A DNA stretch of 13,765 nt from Verrucomicrobiota bacterium (GTDB lineage Bacteria; Verrucomicrobiota; Verrucomicrobiia; Limisphaerales; UBA1100), in NCBI GenBank assembly GCA_028872645.1, contig JAPKDK010000052.1, positions 1 through 13,765 of the forward strand, read 5' to 3'. Position numbers and translations under genes: made by a program. The notes below the pieces were generated by a model. That model was not told where the DNA came from. It saw only the letters and a program-made list of their open reading frames with translations, and ran no database searches. Positions 6,939-13,765 of the stretch are shown in pieces (the first letter of the stretch is position 1; the number at the start of each line of letters is the position of its first letter).

Positions 6939-8168
6939 GTGGCACCCAATCCATCCAGAGCTGGCTTTACCTTGCCGGAAGTGCTCGTCGCCGTGGCCAT
7001 TTTGGCTCTGGTGATGACGATGGTGTTTGGCGTGTTCGGCTCGCTGCTCACCGCCACCCGCACCGGCGTGGAAACGGCCGACAACACCCAACGCGAACGA
7101 ATGGCTCTGCGCGCAATGGCCGATGCCTTGGCCGGGGCCTCGTGGTATCGCCAACGCGGGCCGGGGCATTTCATCGCGGAACAGGGCGCGAAAGGCTTCA
7201 GCCAACTCGAACTGGTCACTCGTGTGCCGCCCGGCTTTTGGGGCGAACGCGCGCTGGGCCAATCGCCCTTGCGCCGCGTGCGATTTATTGTGGAACCCAC
7301 GCCCGAGGGCGGCCATCAACTGGTGCTGCAACAGGAAGCGCTTTTGGCCGATACCAATTCCGTAACACACATACACCGCACGGTGTTGCTGCCGCAGGTC
7401 ACGCAGTTTCTCATCAACCTCCGCCCGCACGGGGCCGATGCCCAGTGGCAGCCGGTTTGGGATTCCACCAACGCCCTGCCGCGCCTCGCCCGCGTGGAAC
7501 TGGCCACCCGTGAAAAGCAAACGCCCCGCGCCAAAGAAATGGCGATTTACGCCAACGCCACCTCGCACGCCGCCGGCACGCCGGGCATCGGCGCCACCAC
7601 CAATGTCGCCGGCGTAGTTTTTGGTGAAGGCGGCTTCAACCTCGACAAGGCCTCGTCCGATGGGCGCTTAATTTTTCTCATCGATAAATCCGGAAGCATG
7701 CGCGGTGAACGCCTGGCCGTCGCCAAGAAAGCATTGATGAACACGCTGCAACAAATGGAGGAAGGGAGTAAATTTTATATTTATTTCTTCAACCGTGAAG
7801 CCGACGCGATGCCCGCCAGCGCCATGCTCGATGCCTCGCCGGATAACATCAACCGCATGGCCGAATGGCTGGGCACCCGCGATGCCCAAGGCGGCACGGA
7901 TCCCATCCCCGCGCTGAACGGCGCGTTCGACCACGAACCCACTGAGATTTGGCTGCTCACCGATGGGCAGTTTCATCCGAAAGTGATGGACACGGTCAAT
8001 AAGCTCAACCCCGGCAAAGACATCAAAGTAAACACCCTCGGCCTCGGCGATGAAATACGCGGACGCCGCGGCGAAGCGTTATTGATGATCATCGCCAAAG
8101 AAAACGGCGGCACCTACACCTACGTCAACCCGGAAGCCAATGCCCCCGAGCCCGCGCCACAGAAGTAA
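6939..8168 (+). CDS. Bimodular prepilin-like protein with C-terminal VWA (MIDAS) domain
   Basis: The protein has 409 residues from the proposed GTG start, which gives a short prepilin leader MAPNPSRAG. The type III signal G9|FTLPEVLVAVAILALVM is canonical: cleavage after Gly9 and Glu at mature position 5, then a hydrophobic helix and a polar helical continuation as in GspJ/PilW minor pseudopilins. A globular pilin-like part runs to about 205 and a Gly/Ala/Thr-rich linker to about 235. The VWA domain covers about 240-400, with an intact MIDAS: DKSGS (Asp249, Ser251, Ser253), Thr320 in GGTDP and Asp342 in LLTDG. It would be processed by a prepilin peptidase and assembled into a pilus or pseudopilus, exposing a metal-binding adhesion-type module. 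Longer starts (GTG 6846, TTG 6897) add unlikely leaders or overlap the RNase gene. No pilus machinery is in the window. Confidence 0.8.
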   Translation: MAPNPSRAGFTLPEVLVAVAILALVMTMVFGVFGSLLTATRTGVETADNTQRERMALRAMADALAGASWYRQRGPGHFIAEQGAKGFSQLELVTRVPPGFWGERALGQSPLRRVRFIVEPTPEGGHQLVLQQEALLADTNSVTHIHRTVLLPQVTQFLINLRPHGADAQWQPVWDSTNALPRLARVELATREKQTPRAKEMAIYANATSHAAGTPGIGATTNVAGVVFGEGGFNLDKASSDGRLIFLIDKSGSMRGERLAVAKKALMNTLQQMEEGSKFYIYFFNREADAMPASAMLDASPDNINRMAEWLGTRDAQGGTDPIPALNGAFDHEPTEIWLLTDGQFHPKVMDTVNKLNPGKDIKVNTLGLGDEIRGRRGEALLMIIAKENGGTYTYVNPEANAPEPAPQK

Positions 8169-8252
8169 GCGGGAATCGGTGCTCGTTTTCTGACTCGCTC
8201 CTTCAAGTCGAGCCCTATTCTAGTGGCCCTCTAAAACCAAGCGTTTTTCCGA

Positions 8253-8280
8253 TTGCCTTCCGCCTCCCATTTGCCATTCT
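8253..8280 (+). promoter_or_regulatory. Putative promoter for the sialidase-like gene
   Basis: TTGCCT (8253-8258), 16 bp and CATTCT (8275-8280) lie 10 nt before the ATG at 8291. The rest of the 122-bp gap after the prepilin-VWA gene shows no clear terminator. Confidence 0.3.
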
Positions 8281-8290
8281 GTGGGCACGT

Positions 8291-9439
8291 ATGCTCAAGC
8301 CTTCATTTATTTTGTTATTTGCCGTTATTCTTTCGGCAAGGAATTCTCAGGGTGCCGAAGTGGAGGGGCCATTAAAGCCGCACCTCACTAAACCGCACCA
8401 TCATCTCCATCAGGTTTTCAAAGGCGAACGCTTTGGCAACATTGTGGTCAGCATGAAGGGCACGGTGATTGCCACCTGGGGCACCAGCCACGTCCGGGCC
8501 AAACGCAGTGAAGATGGCGGCAAAACCTGGGGTCCAGAAATTGTCATCGCCAAACCTGGGTTCCAAACCGGTGGGCTAACCGTCAACGAAACCAATGGGG
8601 ACATCATCGCGTTTGTCGAAGACCGTCATCCCCCCGCCCCGATTCACGTCTTCCGCAGCAGTGATGATGGCAAATCATGGCGGAAAATTAAGACCAACAT
8701 TAAGCCTGACTCAAAAGGCAATGCGCCTTCCATGCACATGAATGAGCACGGCATTACCCTGCGTCATGGCAAACATAAGGGGAGGCTCATTCGCCCTTCC
8801 CGTTTCTATGCGGGAAAGAATGCCAGTGACGCTTGGCCGAATCATTACACCAACGCCATCTATAGTGATGACGGAGGCAAAACCTGGCACAGTAGTGAAC
8901 CTTTTCCTGCTAACGGAACCGGCGAAGCAACACTTGCTGAATTGAGTGATGGGACAATTTATTATAACTCACGTCGACACTGGGCTGAGGAAGGGGCCAA
9001 CCCTCGTCGTCGTTGGACCGCAACCAGCACGGACGGAGGTAAAACATGGAAAGACCTGAAATTTTGCGAAGTCCTTCCCGATGGTCCTCAAAACACTAAC
9101 TACGGCTGCATGGGTGGCCTCACCCGACTGGCAGTCAAAGGGCACGACATCCTGATCTATAGCAATTGCGACAGTCCCAGCGGTCGCGACCACGGAACCG
9201 TGTGGGCCAGCTTCGACGGCGGCAAAAGCTGGCCGATCAAAAAACTGGTTTATGCAGGCAGACACGGCTATTCCTCTATCACTTCCGGCCGCCCAGGGAC
9301 AATCACTGAAGGAATGATCTTTCACCACTTTGAAGGCGGCCCCAAAGGCGGCTCAACAGTAGCACGATTCAACCTCGCTTGGATTCTTGATGGCGGGAAA
9401 TCAACCGGGGATGGATCCGTGCCGAAATATACCAAGTAG
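8291..9439 (+). CDS. Secreted sialidase-like (BNR/Asp-box) protein
   Basis: The protein has 382 residues with a Sec signal peptide (LKPSFILLFAVILSA, cleavage near 21-22). Five Asp boxes of the S/TxDxGxxW type lie at about 73-80, 123-130, 192-199, 246-253 and 307-314, which indicates a six-bladed sialidase propeller. By eye it aligns with GH33 enzymes: Arg47 (RFGNIVV where RIPSLVV is usual), Glu212 and Arg228 around EATLAELSDGTIYYNSR, Arg299 (SGRDHG) and Tyr327 (GYSSI). That gives the Arg triad and the Tyr/Glu pair. The stretch before the first Asp box is short (TSHVRAKRSED) and I see no acid/base Asp there, so hydrolysis of sialic acid is uncertain. In this bacterial group such proteins are often annotated only as sialidase family and may act on other glycans. 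The exported location fits the neighbouring secreted proteins. Confidence 0.85.
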   Translation: MLKPSFILLFAVILSARNSQGAEVEGPLKPHLTKPHHHLHQVFKGERFGNIVVSMKGTVIATWGTSHVRAKRSEDGGKTWGPEIVIAKPGFQTGGLTVNETNGDIIAFVEDRHPPAPIHVFRSSDDGKSWRKIKTNIKPDSKGNAPSMHMNEHGITLRHGKHKGRLIRPSRFYAGKNASDAWPNHYTNAIYSDDGGKTWHSSEPFPANGTGEATLAELSDGTIYYNSRRHWAEEGANPRRRWTATSTDGGKTWKDLKFCEVLPDGPQNTNYGCMGGLTRLAVKGHDILIYSNCDSPSGRDHGTVWASFDGGKSWPIKKLVYAGRHGYSSITSGRPGTITEGMIFHHFEGGPKGGSTVARFNLAWILDGGKSTGDGSVPKYTK

Positions 9440-9519
9440 CCTGTTCCGAAAAGCATGCTTCCTAGCGCTAAAATTATCCGAACTCAGTCGTTCTGGCTCT
9501 AAACAAACCGGGTTAAAGA

Positions 9520-9595
9520 TGGTGCGCGGTATTGGGCTCGAACCAATGACCTCCACCGTGTCGAGGTGATGCTCTACCAACTGAGCTAACCGCGC
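9520..9595 (-). tRNA. tRNA-Val (anticodon GAC)
   Basis: The minus strand folds into a full cloverleaf. The acceptor GCGCGGT pairs perfectly with ACCGCGC, the D-arm is GCTC/GAGC, the anticodon stem is TCACC/GGTGG, the variable loop is AGGTC and the T-arm is ATTGG-TTCGAGC-CCAAT. Discriminator A73 and an encoded CCA (9522-9520) are present. The anticodon loop is TCGACAC, giving GAC. The body closely resembles the E. coli tRNA-Val(GAC) (same variable loop class, A73). Position 33 is C instead of the near-universal U. The gene stands alone between the sialidase-like and DUF1080 genes. Confidence 0.95.
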
Positions 9596-9609
9596 AAATG
9601 AGGTTGTTC

Positions 9610-9638
9610 TGTGTGCCAAACACAGGGGCGGGAGGCAA
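9610..9638 (-). promoter_or_regulatory. Putative tRNA-Val promoter
   Basis: On the minus strand TTGCCT (9638-9633), 17 bp and CACACA (9615-9610) lie 14 nt before the tRNA 5' end. The -10 is poor. A 5' leader of about 7 nt would be expected. Confidence 0.3.
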
Positions 9639-9702
9639 GCTCAATCGGACTACAATATCGCCCAAAAAAACACGAAGGGCACGGCCTAGCGCAATCAATT
9701 GT

Positions 9703-9921
9703 TGGAACAAGGTGAAATACGCAATGTAGAAGGCTACTACGAACTACATTCTACAGTCCATCCTGGGGCCCAATGCACTCCTTGCTGACGGCTACCTTGA
9801 AAATCTTATGCCACCGATCGGTGCCATTCTGACTTAGGCACAAATTGAATCCCTGGTGAACTACATCGTCAAAGCCTCCAAGAACCCATTAATCGTAACC
9901 ACTTCATTCGATCCAACCTGA
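9703..9921 (+). pseudogene. Decayed C-terminal fragment of a cytochrome c domain (COX2-type)
   Basis: One frame (codon starts at 9703, 9706 and so on) reads WNKVKYAM, stop, KATTNYILQSILGPN, then ALLADGYLENLMPPIGAILT, stop, AQIESLVNYIVKASKNP. This matches the C-terminal pattern of cytochrome c domains such as the one on cytochrome oxidase subunit II: DExYLRESILxPxA, a GY segment, the heme-ligand MPP, LTxEQIxxLVxYIK. TAG codons at 9727 and 9835 interrupt it; the second stands where Glu or Asp is usual. No start and no CxxCH heme site is visible upstream, so the N-terminal part is lost. It ends at TGA 9919-9921, just before the DUF1080 gene. A non-functional relic is the simplest reading. Confidence 0.6.
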
Positions 9922-9924
9922 CTC

Positions 9925-10668
9925 ATGAAAATCCGTATTCTCCTTTCCACATTCGCACTCTTATGGCCTATCCTCGCCAGCGCACTCGAACCCGCTGAGG
10001 AACGGCTCGGATTTGTCTCTCTGTTTGACGGAAATACCTTTGAGGGCTGGGAACACACAGGTAACTGGGTCATCGAAGACGGTGCATTTTATCGCAACGC
10101 CAAAGGCGGCTCCCTGACCTACACCACCGCCACCGTACCCGATGATTTCGAATTGCGATTCGATTGGAAAGTGTCGAAGGGTTGCAACTCCGGGGTCTAC
10201 TATCGCCCAGGTCAGGTCGAATACCAGATTCTCGACAACGTCAACAGTCCCTACGGCGAAAATGCGCGCCAGGCAGCAGCTTCGATCTTTTTTTGTATGG
10301 CGCCTAAAAAGGATGTGACCCGGCCTGTCGGCAAATGGAATACGGCCCGCATCCTGTGCAAGAACACAGTGATCGAACACTGGCTGAATGGCGAACGAGT
10401 GCTCTCCTTTGACTACGCCGCAGCCAAGTGGGCTGAATATGTGAAACTGCTTGGCATTCGTGGAGGCAACCTTACAGGCCGTAACGGAAAGCTTTGGCTA
10501 CAGGATCACGGACAGGATGTCTGGTTTCGTAATCTTCGTATGCGAGTCATCCCCGATAAAGAAACGATTACTCCCGATCCCAACTTTGTCCCGATGGCAG
10601 TAACAGGTCGAGCCCTCGAAAAAGAACAGGCACGTGTAAAAAAGATGCTCAAACCAATTAAGAAGTAA
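9925..10668 (+). CDS. Secreted DUF1080 (3-keto-disaccharide hydrolase-type) protein
   Basis: The protein has 247 residues with a Sec signal peptide (MKIRILLSTFALLWPILASA, cleavage near 20). One DUF1080 domain (PF06439) spans about 29-208. Its hallmarks are visible: GFVSLFDGNTFEGWEH, the central FELRFDWKVSKGCNSGVYYR, VEYQILDN, the WNTARILCKNTVIEHWLNGE strand pair, and the closing GKLWLQDHGQDVWFRNLRM. The fold is a concanavalin-like beta sandwich. Some members hydrolyse 3-keto-glycosides and many are uncharacterised, so glycan processing outside the cytoplasm is a family-based inference. It stands alone on this strand and faces the DUF1501 gene tail to tail with a 119-bp gap (10669-10787) in which I see no clear terminator. 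Confidence 0.9.
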   Translation: MKIRILLSTFALLWPILASALEPAEERLGFVSLFDGNTFEGWEHTGNWVIEDGAFYRNAKGGSLTYTTATVPDDFELRFDWKVSKGCNSGVYYRPGQVEYQILDNVNSPYGENARQAAASIFFCMAPKKDVTRPVGKWNTARILCKNTVIEHWLNGERVLSFDYAAAKWAEYVKLLGIRGGNLTGRNGKLWLQDHGQDVWFRNLRMRVIPDKETITPDPNFVPMAVTGRALEKEQARVKKMLKPIKK

Positions 10669-10787
10669 GGCGGGGGCGATACAAATAAGTGGTAATCATT
10701 AACAATGGCCGCTGTTACTAAGCAAACTCACGTTCGATTGATAACGCCCCTTCGCTGGCTTGCGACGGACAACTACGAGAATTCAGA

Positions 10788-12227
10788 TTAGGCGAGAAGA
10801 GCCTCAATGACCTCTCCCGCAACGTCGGTAAGCCGGTAGTCTCGCCCGTTGAACCGATAAGTCAGCCTTTTGTGGTCGATGCCCATCAGCTGCAGGATTG
10901 TGGCGTGTAGGTCATTTACACTGACACGGTTTTCGACGGCCTTGTATCCGAACTCATCACTAGCGCCATATTGCACGCCGCCTTTGATTCCGCCCCCCGC
11001 CATCCACATAGTGAAGGCGTGGGGATTATGATCCCGTCCCAAACTGCCCTGCGCATCTGAGGTTCGTCCAAACTCGCCACCCCAAACTACCAGCGTTTCG
11101 TCAAGCATCCCGCGCGCCTTCAGGTCGGCGAGCAGGGCACCTATCGGCTGGTCGACGCTCTTGGCGGCGATACGGTGGTTGGCCCCGATATCGTTGTGGC
11201 CATCCCAAGGCACATCGGCCACACCGCCTCCACCGCCGTTTGTCCCTGCATACAACTGAACAAAACGCACGCCGCGTTCGATCAGGCGGCGCGCTGTGAT
11301 GCACTGCTTGGCTACGAGTTGAGTCTCTTTCTGATCCGTACCGTAGGCCTTGTGGGTGAGCTCGGTTTCCTTGGTGAGATCCATCGCTTCGGGGGCAGCC
11401 GTTTGCATCCGGTAGGCCAACTCAAATGACTCAAGCCTCGCTGCTAGGTCAGCCTCGTGCGGCCGTAGTTCCTGATGCTTGCGGTTCATCTCCTTAAGAA
11501 TATCGAGCTGCGCCCGTTGCTGCCCGTCGGTCATGCCCTTCAGGCGCGCTAGGTCGGCGATCGGCTTTTGTCCATCAATGGAGGTCGGCTGATACACTTT
11601 GGGCAGAAATCCCGGTGACCAGATCGGCTTGCCGCCACGCGGCATCGCACCGTGCAGGACCACAAATCCGGGCAGGTTCTTGTTCTCGCTTCCCAGGCCG
11701 TAGTTAAGCCACGACCCCATGCACGGGCGCCCCTGCAGGAACATGCCGGAGTTCATCTCCAGCATTGCCGGGGTGTGGTTGTTCGACTGCGAAAAGCACG
11801 AGTAGACGAATGCCTGATCATCGACGTGCTGCGCCATGTGCGGGAATATCTCCGAAACCCACGCACCGGACTGGCCGTGTTGTTTGAAGGCGAACGGCGA
11901 CTTCAGCACTTTGCCGTTGGTGGTGAAAAACCCAGTCTTAGGATCTGCCCCTTCAAGCTTCATCCCATTGCGTTTTTGTAACTCCGGCTTGTAGTCGAAC
12001 GTGTCCATCTGCGATGGGCTGCCGGGCATGAAAAGCCAGATGATCGACTTTGCTTTAGGCGCGAAGTGTGGTCCTTGCGTCTGCGCCGACCCTTTGTTGG
12101 GAGTAGCGGCGGCGGCGGAAAGCAGCCCCTGTTCACCAAGCAGGCCGGTTAGGGCGAGTGAGCCACATCCGAGTCCTGCATTTTTCAGGAAGGCCCGGCG
12201 GGAACGAAAATCAAATGGTTTTTGCAT
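10788..12227 (-). CDS. Tat-exported DUF1501 protein (sulfatase/phosphatase-superfamily-like)
   Basis: The protein has 479 residues, complete. The N-terminus has a twin-arginine signal SRRAFLKNAGLG (9-20) and a hydrophobic stretch ending near AAA at 38-41. The DUF1501 fold follows, related to the alkaline phosphatase/sulfatase superfamily. Visible motifs are GSPSQMDTFD (69-78), WDGHND (341-346), GGEFGRT (383-389), GRDHNPHAF (397-405) and DLHATILQLMGIDH (439-452). The Asp/His-rich ones are probable metal ligands. The reaction is not established for the family. It follows the PSD1 gene by 5 bp, the usual PSD1-DUF1501 pairing of planctomycetes and verrucomicrobia, so the two are certainly co-transcribed. 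Export by Tat implies folding with a cofactor or metal in the cytoplasm. Confidence 0.93.
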   Translation of the reverse strand: MQKPFDFRSRRAFLKNAGLGCGSLALTGLLGEQGLLSAAAATPNKGSAQTQGPHFAPKAKSIIWLFMPGSPSQMDTFDYKPELQKRNGMKLEGADPKTGFFTTNGKVLKSPFAFKQHGQSGAWVSEIFPHMAQHVDDQAFVYSCFSQSNNHTPAMLEMNSGMFLQGRPCMGSWLNYGLGSENKNLPGFVVLHGAMPRGGKPIWSPGFLPKVYQPTSIDGQKPIADLARLKGMTDGQQRAQLDILKEMNRKHQELRPHEADLAARLESFELAYRMQTAAPEAMDLTKETELTHKAYGTDQKETQLVAKQCITARRLIERGVRFVQLYAGTNGGGGGVADVPWDGHNDIGANHRIAAKSVDQPIGALLADLKARGMLDETLVVWGGEFGRTSDAQGSLGRDHNPHAFTMWMAGGGIKGGVQYGASDEFGYKAVENRVSVNDLHATILQLMGIDHKRLTYRFNGRDYRLTDVAGEVIEALLA

Positions 12228-12232
12228 CTTAG

Positions 12233-13765
12233 CTAATCGATAAAAATAAACTCATTGAGGCAGAGCATGAGCTGGCAGAAATCGGCCACGGCACGCTCCA
12301 TCGCCTTGCCTTCTGCACTGTAGGACGCGGCCTGCTTTTTGATAAAGTCGGCCATCTGTTGCCTTTCGGCATCGGTCGGCGGGCGGGATAATGCGATGGC
12401 ATAAGCGCTATCGACCACCTTCTCCGGCGACATCGACGACGAGGGTTGAATACGCTTGGCAAACTTCTCCGCCAACTGCCGTGCGAGCAGCGAATTCATC
12501 AGCGCCAGCGCCTGCGGCGGGACAGTGGTGACATCACGGTGTCCGATGCTCTGGATGGCATCAGGCGCGTCAAACAGCTGCAGCATCGGAATCAGATTGC
12601 CACGCTTCACGGTGAGGTAGATGCTCCGCCGAGGGATCGCCTGATTCAGCGTCCCCTTTCCGAACATCGTTTTGTCCAGCGTGCCACTTACGGCCAAGAG
12701 CGTATCGCGGATAGCTTCGGCATCCAATCGCACCGCCCTTCGCCGCCACATGAGCTGATTGTCAGGATCCGCCTTTGCTGCTGCCGGGTTGCTTTCGCCC
12801 GACTGCCGGTATACCGCGCTCAACATGATCAACTTGTGGATCGGTTTGAGTTTCCAACCACCGCGTATCAGCTCCGAGGCAAGAAAATCTAAGAGCTCGG
12901 GGTGCGAAGGAGCGACCCCTTGTTTGCCGAAATCGCTGGGGGTCGTCACGATGCCGCGCCCCATGTGGTGCTGCCAAAGGCGGTTCACGATTACCCGAGC
13001 GAGCAGATGGCCGGCACCCTTTTGGTGATCTGTCAGCCAGTCTGCCACAGCCGCGCGCGGGGGGCGGGGGACGGGCTTCGCGTTGGCGGCCTCCGTGGAT
13101 ACAAGCCACCGTTCCTCCGGCGTGTTGACCGAGGTCAGCACCCTGAGGAAACCGGGAGATGCTAACCCCTGCTTCGCATTCGAATTGCCGCGGGCGAGGA
13201 AGTACACCTTGCGCGTGTCGGCACCAAAATTGTAAGTCGCGCCGTTCTTCCGAGCGGCGAATACCTTAGTGATTTTTGGCTTGGGCTGTTCTTTGAGGTG
13301 CTCCTGTTCAGCTTGATTGAGGCTGGCCCAATCCGGGTCACGCGGCGAATACCATTTCAGTAACGCCTGCTTTTGTCCGTCGTTCCGCTTGTCGGCGGCC
13401 AGATTTAAGATGTTCTGGATGTTCTTAGGAATATTCGGTCGGGTGCTAAAGTAGAAACCTGATGGCCCGGAGGCATTGATGATCTTCACCAGTAGTTGGT
13501 TAGTGCCCGCATTCAGTTTGAGCGTGACCTTGTCCTGGTCCGCCGCCACGCCACCGGTCACCTCTTTGGCCAACACCTGCTTCCCATTGAGAAACACCTT
13601 GATCGCATCATCGCGCCCCAACGAGATCTCCAACGGCGCCTTCTTGGCCACCTCGATCGTGCGAAAGAGATAGTTGGCGCTATTGTTTCCGGTCAGCGTA
13701 TTGTGGATTTGACCGTCTTTCCAATCGGGCTGGGGCGTCCACTTCAGGTCTTCGTAGGTCTTTTC
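12233..13765 (-). CDS. PSD1 (DUF1549/DUF1553) protein, C-terminal part, 5' partial
   Basis: The frame is open to the right edge, so only the last 510 residues are present; the GTG at 13651 is internal. The first about 110 residues form a beta-rich module (DAIKVFLNGKQV...NQLLVKIINASG...GFYF), the carbohydrate-binding-like insert commonly found before DUF1553. A linker carries VYFLARGN...PGFLRVL. DUF1553 then runs from roughly residue 243 to the end. Its signatures are ARVIVNRLWQHHMGRGIV, TPSDFG, PSHPELLDFLA, GGWKLKPIHKLIMLSAVYR, RRAVRLDAEAIRD, QLFDAPD and TTVPPQALALMNS. The N-terminal signal, the possible planctomycete cytochrome c domain and DUF1549 lie outside the window. The function is unknown; the family is secreted and paired with DUF1501. 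The stop is 5 bp from the DUF1501 start. Confidence 0.92.
   Translation of the reverse strand, partial: EKTYEDLKWTPQPDWKDGQIHNTLTGNNSANYLFRTIEVAKKAPLEISLGRDDAIKVFLNGKQVLAKEVTGGVAADQDKVTLKLNAGTNQLLVKIINASGPSGFYFSTRPNIPKNIQNILNLAADKRNDGQKQALLKWYSPRDPDWASLNQAEQEHLKEQPKPKITKVFAARKNGATYNFGADTRKVYFLARGNSNAKQGLASPGFLRVLTSVNTPEERWLVSTEAANAKPVPRPPRAAVADWLTDHQKGAGHLLARVIVNRLWQHHMGRGIVTTPSDFGKQGVAPSHPELLDFLASELIRGGWKLKPIHKLIMLSAVYRQSGESNPAAAKADPDNQLMWRRRAVRLDAEAIRDTLLAVSGTLDKTMFGKGTLNQAIPRRSIYLTVKRGNLIPMLQLFDAPDAIQSIGHRDVTTVPPQALALMNSLLARQLAEKFAKRIQPSSSMSPEKVVDSAYAIALSRPPTDAERQQMADFIKKQAASYSAEGKAMERAVADFCQLMLCLNEFIFID

Larger units (their letters stand above)
9596..9924. other. 329-bp intergenic region between tRNA-Val and the DUF1080 gene
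   Basis: The left third holds the tRNA promoter candidate (9610-9638) and then about 65 bp in which I see nothing. From about 9703 to 9921 it holds a decayed cytochrome c reading frame, listed separately. No complete gene fits on either strand. I could not find a convincing promoter or Shine-Dalgarno immediately before the ATG at 9925. Confidence 0.6.

Noticed and set aside
6924..7568. 214-codon minus-strand open frame opposite the prepilin-VWA gene
   Set aside because: It is Gly/His/Arg-rich with no recognisable motif and lies opposite a well-supported gene; it is a by-product of high GC content.
9387..9569. Short plus-strand frame ending in GLEPMTSTVSR across the tRNA
   Set aside because: This is the familiar false translation of a tRNA gene read on the opposite strand.
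9812..9823. Perfect 12-bp palindrome CACCGATCGGTG
   Set aside because: It falls within the conserved PPIGA codons of the cytochrome c relic and is more likely coding-derived than an operator.
12446..12892. 148-codon plus-strand frame opposite the PSD1 gene
   Set aside because: No domain-like features, and it is antisense to strongly conserved DUF1553 motifs.

Overview
The window most likely comes from a Verrucomicrobiota genome (Limisphaerales/Pedosphaera-like). This rests on family content rather than a phylogenetic marker: a PSD1 (DUF1553) plus Tat-exported DUF1501 pair, a secreted DUF1080 protein, a secreted sialidase-like Asp-box protein and a DUF1570-like peptidase are typical of the Planctomycetes-Verrucomicrobia group. 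An LptF/G permease shows a Gram-negative, LPS-type envelope.

Layout. (1) 1-1960, plus strand: the 3' part of a gluzincin-type metallopeptidase with a C-terminal leucine-rich repeat tail, overlapping by 4 bp a small lipoprotein with a YwqK/MORN-like segment. (2) 1957-5414, minus strand: an LptF/G permease overlapping by 4 bp a soluble tandem-GAF histidine kinase; downstream, and apparently with their own promoters, a small coiled-coil-like lipoprotein and a DUF4177-like protein. (3) 5501-8168, plus strand: a beta-CASP metallo-beta-lactamase RNase, then a bimodular protein joining a class III prepilin N-terminus (GspJ/PilW-like) to a von Willebrand factor A domain with an intact MIDAS. (4) 8291-13765, a catabolic or secreted-protein block: a sialidase-like protein, a minus-strand tRNA-Val(GAC), a decayed cytochrome c fragment, a DUF1080 protein, and convergent to it the PSD1-DUF1501 pair, with PSD1 running off the right edge.

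How the genes fit together. The permease and kinase are translationally coupled, which suggests a link between envelope biogenesis and sensing. The prepilin-VWA protein looks like an adhesive or metal-binding minor pilin or pseudopilin, but no other pilus genes are visible. The block after 8291 encodes almost only exported proteins of families associated with glycan use in this group. Its promoter-side gene contents look unrelated to those at the left.

The most notable signals are the prepilin-VWA fusion; a recurring promoter layout (TTGnnn, 16-17 bp, YAnnCT) 6-13 nt upstream of six start codons that lack Shine-Dalgarno sequences, suggesting leaderless or near-leaderless mRNAs; a tRNA-Val with C at position 33; and a cytochrome c pseudogene fragment. 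I saw no CRISPR array, IS element, integrase or phage gene.
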